From: Spirosoma oryzicola
GTDB taxonomy: Bacteria > Bacteroidota > Bacteroidia > Cytophagales > Spirosomataceae
Direction: 5' to 3'
Assembly: GCF_021233055.1 (NCBI RefSeq)
Contig: NZ_CP089541.1
Coordinates: 124,001-188,000 of the forward strand
DNA length: 64,000 bases
Position numbers and translations under genes: made by a program. Shown here piece after piece: positions 27,538-36,815 of the stretch (position 1 is the stretch's first letter; each line of letters starts with the position of its first letter). A model generated the notes under the pieces. The model was not told where the DNA came from. It saw only the letters and a list, made by a program, of their open reading frames with translations, and did not search any database.

Positions 27538-28437
27538 TCAAACCTCCGCCAGACGAAAACTACGCGGATTGGTGCCGGTAAACTTTTTAAAGAAGTTGTT
27601 GAAGTAAGACGGGTACTCAAAGCCCAATGCGTAGGCAATATCAGCAATGTTCCAATCGGTATGCTGTAGTAAGGCTTTTGCTTCGCTAAGCACTCGTTCC
27701 GAAATATGAGCCGTGGTTGACCTACCTGTTATTTCGTTGACAGCCCGGTTCAGATAATTGACATGAACATTCAGGTTCGTGGCATAGTGCTTGGCTGTTG
27801 TCAGTTGCAAGGGCCGGTCGATAGTCTCGATGGGAAATTGCCGTTCCAGCAGTTCGAGAAAAACAGAGGTAATTCGGGAAGCCGCGTTCTTGTGATTATC
27901 AAAATTTTGGGATGGTTCCAGCTTTAACGCTTCGTGAATAATCAGCTGTATGTAATTGCGAATCAGCTCATCTTTATACGAATAAGTCGTTTGCTGTTCC
28001 TCAATCATTTTTTTAAAGATCGTGTTCAGAAACTCGCGTTGCTGCGGGCTGATTGTTAAGATCGGTGTGCCGCTTAATTTGAACAATGGAGAATTTTGCA
28101 AACTCTCTAATCGGTCGGAGAGCGTCAGAAAATCTTCTGAAAAAAGGCAGGTATAACCCACATACGTAGTTGAGATTGTTTCCCAGGAGTAAGGGACATG
28201 CGGATTACCGAAAAACAGAACTGTATCGTTGGCTTCAAAGCTTCTATCTGCATAATGGATTATACTTTTGCCGGTGGTGAGGCAAATTTTGTAGAAATCT
28301 TTCCGACTGTAGATGCGGGTAGCGTTGCTGTCGCTGTCTATCTGGAAAACATTGAAGCCTTTGAGCTTTAGCTCGGTATTAAACTCCGAAACCGAACGTA
28401 CTGGTTGATCTGCCACAGTCAAAGTTAAGGAATTCAA
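27538..28437 (-). CDS. AraC-family transcriptional regulator
   Basis: The 299-residue protein has an N-terminal cupin-like sensing domain (about 1-170) and a C-terminal double helix-turn-helix with WNIADIAYALGFEYPSYFNNFFKK and the closing GTNPRSFR. It lies directly upstream of the alcohol dehydrogenase on the same strand, as aldehyde-responsive AraC regulators often do. Whether it has its own promoter is not visible. Confidence 0.9.
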   Translation of the reverse strand: MNSLTLTVADQPVRSVSEFNTELKLKGFNVFQIDSDSNATRIYSRKDFYKICLTTGKSIIHYADRSFEANDTVLFFGNPHVPYSWETISTTYVGYTCLFSEDFLTLSDRLESLQNSPLFKLSGTPILTISPQQREFLNTIFKKMIEEQQTTYSYKDELIRNYIQLIIHEALKLEPSQNFDNHKNAASRITSVFLELLERQFPIETIDRPLQLTTAKHYATNLNVHVNYLNRAVNEITGRSTTAHISERVLSEAKALLQHTDWNIADIAYALGFEYPSYFNNFFKKFTGTNPRSFRLAEV

Positions 28438-28580
28438 ATTAGCTTTTGGTCTCGAATGTCCTTTAGAGTTATATACTTTCCCTGCGTGGATTCAACCAAA
28501 ATGCTAGCATGCAGGTTACGTATCCGTTGATTCTGCTTAATTGACAACACGTTTGTTATGTACACCCTGGCAAAAAAACC

Positions 28581-29042
28581 ATGAGCTTTTACCCGTTAGA
28601 ACGCGTAATTTCTGGTGGACAAACTGGCATTGATCAGTTGGGTTTGGAGGTAGCCCGGTCATTGGGTATTCCAACGGGTGGTACTGCCCCCAAAGGCTAT
28701 ATGACTGAGGACGGACCCAACCAACAGCTATGCGATTATGGTTTGATCGAACACAGTTCAGCTAAGTACCCACCTCGCACCCGTGCTAACGTGCAGCAGT
28801 CAGATGGAACCGTACTATTTGGAAACCTAATCGGTGGTACAAGACAAACCCTTGATTTTTGCGTCCAAGAAAGAAAGCCTTGCTGCGTAAATCCAAATGC
28901 GGATCAGTTGCGAGATTGGTTAGTTGAATATAAAATTCGTACACTCAACGTTGCTGGAAATCGTATGAGCGGCTTGTCTGGTGAACAGCTTCAGCAGTAC
29001 CGACACGTATTGACCAATGCGTTACAGCAATACGCCGGGTAA
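28581..29042 (+). CDS. Putative molybdenum-cofactor carrier protein
   Basis: The 153-residue protein has the N-terminal Rossmann-like motif VISGGQTGIDQLGLE and GTAPKGYMTEDGP, characteristic of the MoCo_carrier family (SLOG-related fold). The middle SDGTVLFGN and the C-terminal LNVAGNRMSG fit the same family. The family is named for similarity to a Chlamydomonas Moco-binding protein; binding to Moco in bacteria is not generally shown, and other SLOG members bind nucleotides. The presence of two Moco-dependent enzyme sets in the window makes the Moco reading attractive. Confidence 0.8.
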   Translation: MSFYPLERVISGGQTGIDQLGLEVARSLGIPTGGTAPKGYMTEDGPNQQLCDYGLIEHSSAKYPPRTRANVQQSDGTVLFGNLIGGTRQTLDFCVQERKPCCVNPNADQLRDWLVEYKIRTLNVAGNRMSGLSGEQLQQYRHVLTNALQQYAG

Positions 29043-29336
29043 GACAGATAAGGGTCCTTTCAGAGTAGTACAACAGAATGGTCAGAAAATTACACACTCA
29101 ATTGTCCAGACATCGCGTTAGCCTAGCGGGTGTTTTTTTCTGCCACTGAATTTGGAGGTGGCACAACTAATGGGCTTATAGAGGCTGCCCGTTGTACCGT
29201 TCATAACGCGTAACCCCGAAATGAAGCGACTATGGCAAGAGTAACTGTTGACTTTGACAGATCACTTCGATATTGACTTAATTTCTTGATAAACAACAAA
29301 TTACATCAGTACAGATTATAATCAATTGTCTAAAAC
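29043..29336. other. Intergenic region after the Moco-carrier gene
   Basis: A short 5-bp stem followed by a run of seven T at about 29116-29139 could end the carrier gene transcript. No gene is visible. Confidence 0.4.
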
Positions 29337-29380
29337 GCAACCGGGTTCAACTACTTTATGAAGTAGCTGGACCCGGTTGT
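29337..29380. terminator. Long hairpin terminator
   Basis: Arms 29337-29356 and 29361-29380 pair over about 20 bases with a few wobble or mismatched positions around a 4-base loop. It lies just after the stop of the minus-strand secreted protein and can also end readthrough from the left. Confidence 0.75.
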
Positions 29381-29396
29381 TTCGCATTTATTGAAA

Positions 29397-29795
29397 TTAG
29401 TTGATAGCTACTAAGCGATTAGGAGCACTTGGTTGCTGAGTACCCAGCGTGACCGTTTGTACAGATGTGTCTACTCCGTTTGAAATTTCCAACTGGTAAA
29501 CGCCGTCTGGCAACTGATCCATGTCAAGACTAAGGCGGGCTGCTTTTTCTTTCTTCGTCAGGTGTTGCGCAAACAAGACTTTACCGTTTGTGTTTTTGAG
29601 CTTTATATCAACCGCACCTGTTGTTTCTTTGTCCAGGGCAATGTTGAGCTTGCCCGCCATGTTGGTGTAGATACCAGTTTTGTAAGTGGCAACCGATGTC
29701 GCACGTTTGCCAGGATTCGCTTCGGCGAAAGAAGCGGAAACGGTAATCAGAGTAAAAGTGAAAGCAACGAGCAGCGAGTTAAGGAGCGTTTTCAT
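29397..29795 (-). CDS. Secreted protein resembling a T9SS sorting-type beta domain
   Basis: A signal peptide (1-25, ending SASFAEA) precedes a single beta-sandwich-like domain of about 90 residues with KLNIALDKETTGAVDIKLKN and PDGVYQLEISNGVDTSVQTV, the pattern of the por-secretion C-terminal domains and of small Spirosoma secreted proteins. The length of 132 means the domain stands alone rather than being the tail of a cargo. Location is periplasm or surface; the role is unknown. A terminator hairpin follows. Confidence 0.75.
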   Translation of the reverse strand: MKTLLNSLLVAFTFTLITVSASFAEANPGKRATSVATYKTGIYTNMAGKLNIALDKETTGAVDIKLKNTNGKVLFAQHLTKKEKAARLSLDMDQLPDGVYQLEISNGVDTSVQTVTLGTQQPSAPNRLVAIN

Positions 29796-30327
29796 GAGCT
29801 TTATTTATTAGGTTCTTGATTCAATTAGTAGCGGGTTATCCCCGATTGATGAATCAAAGGTATGGGCTATAGATGGTACTATGTATAACAAACTACCGGA
29901 ACGGCTAAGCTAACTGATAAGCGGTTAGCAGAAGTGATCACCGAGCGAGAGGCAAAACTACGAGACAAGTTATATCGTGTGTAAACGCTCGTTCTAATAT
30001 TGTGTACTCTACAAATAAGCCTAAAGTTATGGCTCCATACCTGACTGCGGGACATTGTAGCCCTTCCTATTTGTACCACTAAATCAGGGAGGACTAGATT
30101 TGTCGACGCTCTTTCTAACCCAAAGCCGTTGACCGCTATTGGCGTCATAAGCAACCATTTTGTTACCTGTTTGTAAGTAATTTCTCAAACTGGTAATGAA
30201 CTGATAGCATTGACAGAAACCAGATTATATAATCAAACACCATCCACATCCCGACTTCATTTAGCACAATTTTCTAGTTCTGATAAATCATGGCCTGTTG
30301 TTCACGTATAGCTGTGAAGCTAGTAAT
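29796..30327. other. Stretch without a supported gene
   Basis: A minus-strand frame (29879-30154) is open but Arg/Ser/Val-biased and unlike any family. No RNA gene is seen. The stretch borders the insertion-sequence remnant and may be decayed. Confidence 0.45.
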
Positions 30328-30566
30328 TTACTTATCTAAAATTAGGTCGGCTACAAGTTGCTTCAATTTCTGATTTTCTCCCTTCGACTGCTGAAGTTTT
30401 CGTAGTTCTAGGACCTCTAAACCGGCGTACTTCTACGTTCCGGCTCAAACTGTAGTAGGTGGCCTTGCTAACTCCCACTTCCGGCAACTTCTGATATGGA
30501 TATGCCAGTATCGGCCTGACGGAGGGCAAACATAATTTGTACCTCGGTGAAATTCGTCTCTTTCAT
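30328..30566 (-). pseudogene. Remnant of an IS3-type transposase orfA
   Basis: On the minus strand the ATG at 30566 opens MKETNFTEVQIMFALRQADT, the start of IS3-family OrfA (HTH_Tnp_1). The rest is split over three frames: ISISEV, then GVSKATYYSL in a second frame, then GLEVLELRKLQQSKGENQKL and LVADLILDK in a third, with a TAA at 30328-30330. The order and content match an intact OrfA of about 90 residues, so at least two frameshifts are present. No orfB or terminal inverted repeats were found next to it. Confidence 0.82.
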
Positions 30567-30764
30567 AAGCGATTTTGGATTGCTTGAGTTGTCAAAATCG
30601 CCCGAATTTCTTTACTTATTCACTGTCCAGTTTTTAGGGCAAAGGTCACTCAAAAACGCTCCACCAAATGAGACAGGGCATTATTAGTGATTAGCTGCCT
30701 AAATTGGCCTTTCTATAAACTAATCGGGCATCAATCAATTCCAGCCTCATTCAGCATACGGAAA

Positions 30765-31745
30765 ATGCTACCCTTATTGCTCACGTTGGTATGGGGCGCT
30801 ACACAGGCTCAATCCAAGCCGTATTTGGCCGACTTAGATACATTAAAATCGATCCGTTAAAAGATCCCATCCTTTAAAGCTCAGATCAGGGGTAGTCAGC
30901 TAAGCGCCTACGATTCGCTCTATCAACGCCTGACTCAAGACACCGTTAGCAATGCGATTAGTTTTCGCTACTTCGCTAATTTGGCGCAGCTTTTGTTTCC
31001 GATTCGAGACAATCATCTGGGCTTCATGCAGACTAACGATTATCGCCATTTCAGCAGTCAAGCCAGACTAGATAGCTCCGTTATCTCTAAGGAGTTTCTA
31101 GCTTATCCGGTCCATTCAATCAACCTGGATCACTCAAAGCCCAACTCGCACAAAGTCCTCTTGACTCGCCGGAGGGAATTTATCACTACGGTAGCCACTA
31201 TGCCGTCAGGGTATTTAGAAGCGGCCTCCGCCAGTACACGGGTGTGGTCAACGAGACTGACTCCAAACATTGGAGAAAGGGCCAGATTGCTCTGTATCTT
31301 CACGAGTTCGCTTTGGGCCGCTTCGATTCAACATGCATTGACCGCTCCCTACTTGATCGTTGACTTGAGAGACAACCAGGGCGGGGCTGAGCGAGAGGCT
31401 CGAAAATACCTCACTCTTCTAAAGAAGTATGAAAAGAAAGGGCATTTGTATTTACTGCTCAACCAGGACACCATCAGTCAGGCTGAACTCTTTGCGCTGC
31501 AATTGAAAGCAGGCAACAACGTGACCACGATCGGTCAGCCCACTAAAGGCATGCTCAACTACGGCAGTAACTATGGCACCTTGCAGACACTGACTGGGGG
31601 GACTACTTGTGTCCAACCAACTGATATGAAAAACGGGGCTAAGCTGTTGGCCTACGAGGATTATGGCATCAGCCCCGACATACTGCTGAGCAACGGCTCC
31701 AACTGACTCAATCAAATTTTGCAAACCATCGAAGCCCAGAAATAG
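30765..31745 (+). pseudogene. Decayed S41-family peptidase
   Basis: An ATG at 30765 opens a signal peptide (MLPLLLTLVWGATQAQ), then a TAA at 30858-30860 interrupts at codon 32; the frame continues with SAYDSLYQRLTQDT and FPIRDNHLGFMQTNDY. Near 31160 the coding sense moves to another frame, reading EGIYHYGSHYAV and YTGVVNETDSKHW and then GQIALYLHEFALGRFDS to about 31340. It then returns to the first frame with LIVDLRDNQGG, DTISQAELFALQLKAG (nucleophile region) and ISPDILL. A TGA at 31704-31706 is followed in frame by LNQILQTIEAQK and a TAG at 31743-31745. The middle, about 200 residues in intact relatives, is mostly missing. Several independent lesions show that it is dead. Confidence 0.85.
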
Positions 31746-31965
31746 TGTTCACTCGTATCACTTTTTGCTGTAAATAGGTCTTGCTGATCAACCCTAGCGA
31801 TCTTCTAATTGATATGGCTTTGGTCAGCGTTGACAGCCAAACCACTTTCTCATCTAATGTTTAGTTTAGCAACTGGCTGGGCGGTGTAGTCGTGGTCATA
31901 ACTTTTTAACCATAGGGTAATAAAACCGACTGAGTAGACCTAACAGGATTTTGCTAGACAACGTT

Positions 31966-32249
31966 ATGGAAGATCTCACCAGTGAAACTCGTCAGCTGGT
32001 CTGGTTAGCTCTATCAGACTTCTATGCAGATAATGAATTGCAAGCTTCTGGTTTGGCTTATATCCAGCGAATATTTGCCCAAAGCAGTTGCTCGCAAGCT
32101 GAGATTAAACGAATCAACTACGAAGAAGTGACCCCGTGTTGCTCAGAAACTTGGGGCGTGTAGCTGGCGTTTGGCAATGCTTTGATAAGGTGTGGCTCAT
32201 TGATCAGATCAATACCCGATTCAATCACCCTCATGACAATCAGTCCTAG
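31966..32249 (+). pseudogene. Frameshifted DUF7079-like gene
   Basis: From an ATG at 31966 the frame reads METDL-like residues then QLVWLALSDFYADNEL and INYEEVTP, the pattern of the small DUF7079 family. Near 32133 the coding sense shifts to another frame, giving VLLRNLGRVAGVWQCFDKVW and LIDQINTRFNHPHDN, ending at a TAG at 32247-32249. Together these restore a protein of about 95 residues. The uncorrected frame ends early at 32163. One indel in an otherwise intact gene suggests recent loss, or a sequencing error. DUF7079 has no established function. Confidence 0.7.
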
Positions 32250-32586
32250 TGACTTCGCTGGTGGTTATGATGTCGACAAGTAGACTGCCACACGAAGCCC
32301 TGTTTTGAGGTAATCTTTGGCTCAGAAGTCTGATTTGTTTCGATAAAGCAAAAAGCCAAGACCGATCATATTTACTGACAAGGGCGTGCTTTCAGATACA
32401 GTCTTGTAAGAAGTTGCCAAGTGGTGATGTAGGTTAAGGTACAACACTTTAGGCAAGCTACTTGCAAATTAGTTTCTGTCTCTTTATACCTTGATTTTAC
32501 TATCTGCCCAGTGATCCTGCTTCAAAATACCAACCATCGCAGCTCAATCAACGAATATAAACCCTTGCAAAAGCGTAGAAAACCAG
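32250..32586. other. Stretch without a supported gene
   Basis: Fragments such as RPIIFTDKG recall a transposase DDE segment, but the match is short and interrupted by stops. Nothing else is visible. Confidence 0.4.
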
Positions 32587-33159
32587 TCAAGGCAGCTTTG
32601 TTTTAAACGAGCCATTTTGAAAATGAACGGTTTCTGCTGCATCAGACGTAAGCTGCCTGCGAGTGTCTCGCAGTAACATAACCTCGAAAGTACCTTCCAT
32701 TTCACCACTTTGTGGGTCATATCTCGTAATCTTGATTGTGGCCGTCCTGGTTAAGTCTGGTTGATATTGATCTCGAATTATATCACCCCCGATCAAGGTC
32801 GTAAAGCTAACCCCTACTTGATTCGGACTCGCCGAACAAGGCTGGTGCGTTGAAAGAGCGTAGACGCCAACCGCTAGGGGGATTCTGGTGAAACTGAGGG
32901 ATTGATCCCCGCAATAGCCGGCACAGATAGCAGGCGCTCGCAAGCGGGCTTTGGGGTAAGCTAACTTGTTTTGAATCGTCAGATTGATGGTGTTTGTGCC
33001 ACACGAGTCACTCGGATTTTTCCAGGCCGTCGAAATACCACTCCAGCCTTGTCCATTCAGAGTCGCCTTGGTATCCTCACCAGCAACAGGATCTGGCGTA
33101 GATTTTGAACAGCCTAGTAGCCCAATCAAGGCAATCAAAAGCCACTGGATCGTCTTCAT
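32587..33159 (-). CDS. Hypothetical lipoprotein
   Basis: The 190-residue product starts with a lipoprotein signal ending LIGLLGC (acylated Cys 17) followed by SKSTPDP. The mature part is beta-rich, with NGQGWSGISTAW, a pair of Cys motifs (AICAGYCGD) and a closing GTFEVMLLRDT. This resembles the Bacteroidota lipoproteins that begin with an ATLNGQ-type strand, of unknown role. It is probably anchored in the outer membrane. The gene stands alone. Confidence 0.7.
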   Translation of the reverse strand: MKTIQWLLIALIGLLGCSKSTPDPVAGEDTKATLNGQGWSGISTAWKNPSDSCGTNTINLTIQNKLAYPKARLRAPAICAGYCGDQSLSFTRIPLAVGVYALSTHQPCSASPNQVGVSFTTLIGGDIIRDQYQPDLTRTATIKITRYDPQSGEMEGTFEVMLLRDTRRQLTSDAAETVHFQNGSFKTKLP

Positions 33160-33305
33160 AGAATTGTTTTTCTACTTAGACCTCGTTCGACTCAAAAGCG
33201 TTGGAAGGACTGTTATTTACGTATTTATAGGTTAGCTAAGCGCAATACGAATTTAATTGTCGAGGAAGTAAAACGCTGATCTCGGTATCGTAAAAGGATG
33301 CTGAA

Positions 33306-35459
33306 TTATTGGTTTTGTAGCCAACTGATTATTGCCTGTGAATAGCTTTCCGGTTTAACAGATTGCTGAAGACTTAAAGTCGTTTTTTCCTTTCTCAGCG
33401 CTGCGTTATAGATCTCACCTGCCGCTTGTGAGGTAATTTCTTCATTGACAGCGTTCCTCGGATTAATAATCAACACGTTTCGATTACCTAAAAAGTCAAC
33501 TAAGAGGGGAAGATCGTACGCCGGCAAAGCACCAGCCACGGCAGAAGGTATAAACTGAGTTTTATAGTTCTTTTCATCCATGATGGCCTGGTAAGCACTC
33601 AAAGCGTTTAGCAATACGATCTGATTAATTTTATTGCAAAACACCGCAGCATGAAGTAAGTCAGGGCCTAGCGTTCCTTGGGCTACTACCGCAAGCGGTT
33701 GGTTGGGACCAATTTGTTCGCTTGTAAGATTTACTAAAATTTCGATTTCCTCCGCTCGTACCGCAACAAGACTTTTATGCGTTAATACGCCTGTAAACCA
33801 TAAATTTATCGGGACTCCGTCGATTACTGAATCACCTCCTTTAATAAATCCTGGGCTTAGTTCGCCTGTCCCGCTTAGATCCGGAATAATTAGTTCATAC
33901 CCTTCTTTCGCTAGTTGATCTGCCCATTCACCGTTTTTGGCAGCAATTTCTTTGCCCCTGTCGTCCAGCAATATTAAGGTTTTGCTCGGTTTGCGCTTTG
34001 GCTTGATCCACAGTACCGGCAAAAAGTAACTGCCCGTACCTTTAACAAGGTATTTTTCAATCGAGTAGGAATCACGCTGTAACCGTCCAGAAAAAATCAG
34101 TTCTCCTTGTCCAGTTGGCTTTTCATAGCCCGTTATCGTTTCAACTGTTTTTTGTAGCGTAGAGATGGATTTACCTTGACGCACTTTATGGCTTGAAAGG
34201 TATTTTTGGGTCAACGAAAATAAGGATTCACTGGTTAATGAAGCTAAAGCCTGTCCGTTAGGAGTGACATACAAGTCCGCTTCTTTGAAAAGAGGAACGT
34301 TAAGATCCGTGGAACTGCCGGGGTTGTTCAGGTATTTTTGAAAAAAGGTGTAGCAAGCTTCTCTATTTTTAACCGTTGAGATGTGCTCTGCATCATCTTC
34401 CACCATCGCTAAATCAGTTCCTTTTCCGAAAGCGGTATAGGCTCTCTGCGCTTCATGAAACAGATCACGGGCTCCCTGAATACTGAATATATCCCGTGTG
34501 GTGCTGACAATTAACGTCGGTTTAGGTGCGCGGACCTCCAAATAATCAGCCAGATCAAGCCCATGTTCAAGCCCATAAAGCAAATTTTGTTCAGCATCCT
34601 GGGGGCCTCCCGAGCGCAGTAACTTATCGTACGTAGTCAAGTAACATTCCGGCGCAGCAGCTACGATCCGGTCGTCCATTGCGGCAATGTATGTGCATTG
34701 AGTGCCTCCTCCCGAACGACCCGTAATACCAATGCGGTTTGGGTCTACTTCTGGACGACTAACCAGATAATCGACCGCCCGGATTCCGTCCCAGATGAAA
34801 TAATTAGCCGGGGAAAGTCCAGCGATAAACGATTGAACTCCGGGATACGAATGCTCATTGACGGGTAACTGTTTAACGACTGAATCGTCGCCGTACTGTC
34901 TTCGTTCACCCTGACCGATGGGATCGAAAGCCAGTACGACAAAGCCTTTTTTGACATAATTGAGAATCACGCGCTGGTATGGCTCAGCCCTAAAACCGCT
35001 TAAGTTGTGACCGCTGCAATACACGATAGCCGGAAGCTTACCTGTCCGATTCTTGGGGATAAAAAGGCCTGCTGTAACAAAATAATTAGGTCTTGATTCG
35101 AAATAAAGCTTTTCTACGCTAAAATCGTCCCGTTGAATTCGGCCCGTGATCACTGGATTTAGCTGCGTTTTTTCGGGAAACGGACCGATTGCAATTGCGA
35201 GTTTTCTACGAATTTCTGCTTGCCGTTTTTGCCAGTCGGACTTCGATTTTATCTTTTCGATGGCAACTTGTCGCTGAGCAAGCTGGGTAAAGGCTCGCTG
35301 GCATAAATGCCGGTACAAACTGCTGGACGGTACGGCTGCTTCGTAATTCCAGTATGGTAAAACGGATAGCTCCTGCTGGGCTAGAATAGCATGGGAAACG
35401 AGTATAAATAAACCAATTAATCGACTTCGATTCAGCATAGCACGGAGACGGGCAGTCAT
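33306..35459 (-). CDS. Two-domain alpha/beta hydrolase, acetyl-xylan-esterase-like
   Basis: A signal peptide (about 1-28, ending AILAQ) leads to two alpha/beta-hydrolase domains. The first (about 90-380) has IVYCSGHNLSG for the oxyanion region, VLAFDPIGQGERR, the nucleophile elbow ITGRSGGGTQ and an EDDAEH acid/His region, like AXE1/DUF acetyl esterases. The second (about 440-717) has LILLDDRGKEIAA and LIIPDLSGTGE but no clear GxSxG elbow (VVAQGTLGPD), so it may be non-catalytic. The length of 717 suits the paired type seen in Bacteroidota carbohydrate degradation. It should act in the periplasm on acetylated sugars; this is inference. A second ATG at 35438 is possible. Confidence 0.82.
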   Translation of the reverse strand: MTARLRAMLNRSRLIGLFILVSHAILAQQELSVLPYWNYEAAVPSSSLYRHLCQRAFTQLAQRQVAIEKIKSKSDWQKRQAEIRRKLAIAIGPFPEKTQLNPVITGRIQRDDFSVEKLYFESRPNYFVTAGLFIPKNRTGKLPAIVYCSGHNLSGFRAEPYQRVILNYVKKGFVVLAFDPIGQGERRQYGDDSVVKQLPVNEHSYPGVQSFIAGLSPANYFIWDGIRAVDYLVSRPEVDPNRIGITGRSGGGTQCTYIAAMDDRIVAAAPECYLTTYDKLLRSGGPQDAEQNLLYGLEHGLDLADYLEVRAPKPTLIVSTTRDIFSIQGARDLFHEAQRAYTAFGKGTDLAMVEDDAEHISTVKNREACYTFFQKYLNNPGSSTDLNVPLFKEADLYVTPNGQALASLTSESLFSLTQKYLSSHKVRQGKSISTLQKTVETITGYEKPTGQGELIFSGRLQRDSYSIEKYLVKGTGSYFLPVLWIKPKRKPSKTLILLDDRGKEIAAKNGEWADQLAKEGYELIIPDLSGTGELSPGFIKGGDSVIDGVPINLWFTGVLTHKSLVAVRAEEIEILVNLTSEQIGPNQPLAVVAQGTLGPDLLHAAVFCNKINQIVLLNALSAYQAIMDEKNYKTQFIPSAVAGALPAYDLPLLVDFLGNRNVLIINPRNAVNEEITSQAAGEIYNAALRKEKTTLSLQQSVKPESYSQAIISWLQNQ

Positions 35460-35700
35460 AAATTTGCAGCGTTAGCAACCTGGATTTTACGCCATAGCTG
35501 GATTGCGCTCAATTTCAGATTGGGGAATAGAAACCAGCTAATTTCCTTCGTTAAAAGCCCATAACTGAAAACCTCTACCTACCAAGTTTTTGACCCGTAG
35601 CCAAACTTCGTAACCAAGTGTAACAATTGCTTACAAATCAGTTATAATGTATAGAAAGATTGGGTTAGTGAAGGTGTTTTGATGCGCGTTCATTACCAGT

Positions 35701-35745
35701 TAACGAGAAAGGGCCAAAACAGTCTGTTCTGGCCCTTTCTCGTTA
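35701..35745. terminator. 21-bp hairpin terminator
   Basis: Arms 35701-35721 and 35725-35745 pair with one G:U around a 3-base loop, and the stem can extend by another base pair. It follows the outer-membrane-type remnant on the minus strand and ends 11 bases before its stop codon. Confidence 0.8.
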
Positions 35746-35756
35746 ATTAAAATTGC

Positions 35757-35957
35757 TTACAGTCTACCGCCGTATACGGACATGGCAAGACCTCCATACG
35801 AGTGACCATCGTTTATATTTCCGTAAGCTGTTATACCAACACCAATCCATTTAAGGATTGCTACAAACCGTGCCCCAAGGGGTAAGCCGACGGCTGAATA
35901 GTTTGTTTTCTCGTATCTACTGATGGTAATAGCGGAGCAAGGCTGTGGGCGAATGAG
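35757..35957 (-). pseudogene. C-terminal remnant of an outer-membrane-type protein
   Basis: Between an in-frame TAG at 35958-35960 and a TAA at 35757-35759 the minus strand reads SAITISRYEKTNYSAVGLPL, then GARFVAILKWIGVGITAYGN and SYGGLAMSVYGGRL. The alternating hydrophobic residues and the end resemble the last strands of a small Bacteroidota beta-barrel or similar protein. No start codon exists, and the adjacent AraC gene occupies the space where the N-terminal part would be. The good terminator just after the stop is that of the former gene. Confidence 0.65.
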
Positions 35958-35978
35958 CTAGATTTTGGCAGACGGCGC

Positions 35979-36815
35979 CTATGGTAAAAGTAAATTTGTT
36001 GGCGCATGACTCAGCGCAGTGGGTGACATGCCGAACTTTTTCTTGAAGGCATACGAGAAGTGAGAAATCGTTTCAAACCCCAGTTCGAGGTAAATAGCTG
36101 AGGGTTTTTGCTGTTTAGTTTCGATAAGGTATTTGGCTTCGCTCAGCCGCCTGTCCTGTAGCCAGTGACGGGGCGGAACACCAAAGGTTTTACCGAAATC
36201 ACGTTTGAAAGCGGCCAGGCTGCGGCCAGTAAGCTGGGCGAACTTTTCAATGGGTACATTGAAATGAAAGTTACTAAGCATAAACTTCTCCAAATCAATT
36301 TTGTAAGGAGCAGAAAAATTGAACAGTAAGTCGCGAAGCTGGGGCAAAGCAAGCAAGAGTAATTTGACGCCCTCTTTCAACTTCAGAATACCCATCTCGT
36401 CGGTTAGGCTTGCTCCCGAGCTGCGAGCGTAGGGAACAATCGACTGAAAATAGCCTTGTAGGAATTCGTTGGTTGGGATTAAGGTATTGAGCAAACCAGT
36501 ATACTTCTGGTTTGCTTCGAGCTTTTCTTCTAACGCAATCTTACGCAGCAGCTCCTCCTGCAACGATATGACAATAGTTTCATAGTTACCTCCGGGTGGC
36601 GGAACTTTGGTAAGCGTACCCAATTGGTTTTTGCTGATCAGCAGCATGTCTCCGCCGGTCATCGAAACGGTTTGCCCGGAGGTTTCTAGGATAAACTCGC
36701 CTGAAACCTGTAAAATCAAGGTGTGATGGTTCCATACACATACTTTCTCCCTTCGCTCCGCAGAGTGGTACGAATAAAAGATCACACCGGGTAGGATTTC
36801 GGCTGGACTGGTCAT
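35979..36815 (-). CDS. AraC-family transcriptional regulator
   Basis: The 278-residue protein has an N-terminal beta-rich ligand domain (about 1-150) and a C-terminal AraC DNA-binding domain with GRSLAAFKRDFGKTFGVPPR and LELGFETISHFSYAFKKKFG. It starts directly after the stop of the aldo/keto reductase gene (0-base gap) on the same strand, so both are one operon. Regulation of the reductase promoter is the likely role. Confidence 0.9.
   Translation of the reverse strand: MTSPAEILPGVIFYSYHSAERREKVCVWNHHTLILQVSGEFILETSGQTVSMTGGDMLLISKNQLGTLTKVPPPGGNYETIVISLQEELLRKIALEEKLEANQKYTGLLNTLIPTNEFLQGYFQSIVPYARSSGASLTDEMGILKLKEGVKLLLLALPQLRDLLFNFSAPYKIDLEKFMLSNFHFNVPIEKFAQLTGRSLAAFKRDFGKTFGVPPRHWLQDRRLSEAKYLIETKQQKPSAIYLELGFETISHFSYAFKKKFGMSPTALSHAPTNLLLP

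Noticed and set aside
32330..32430. Possible transposase DDE fragment (RPIIFTDKG)
   Set aside because: Too short, broken by stops, and without the other catalytic motifs or terminal repeats.
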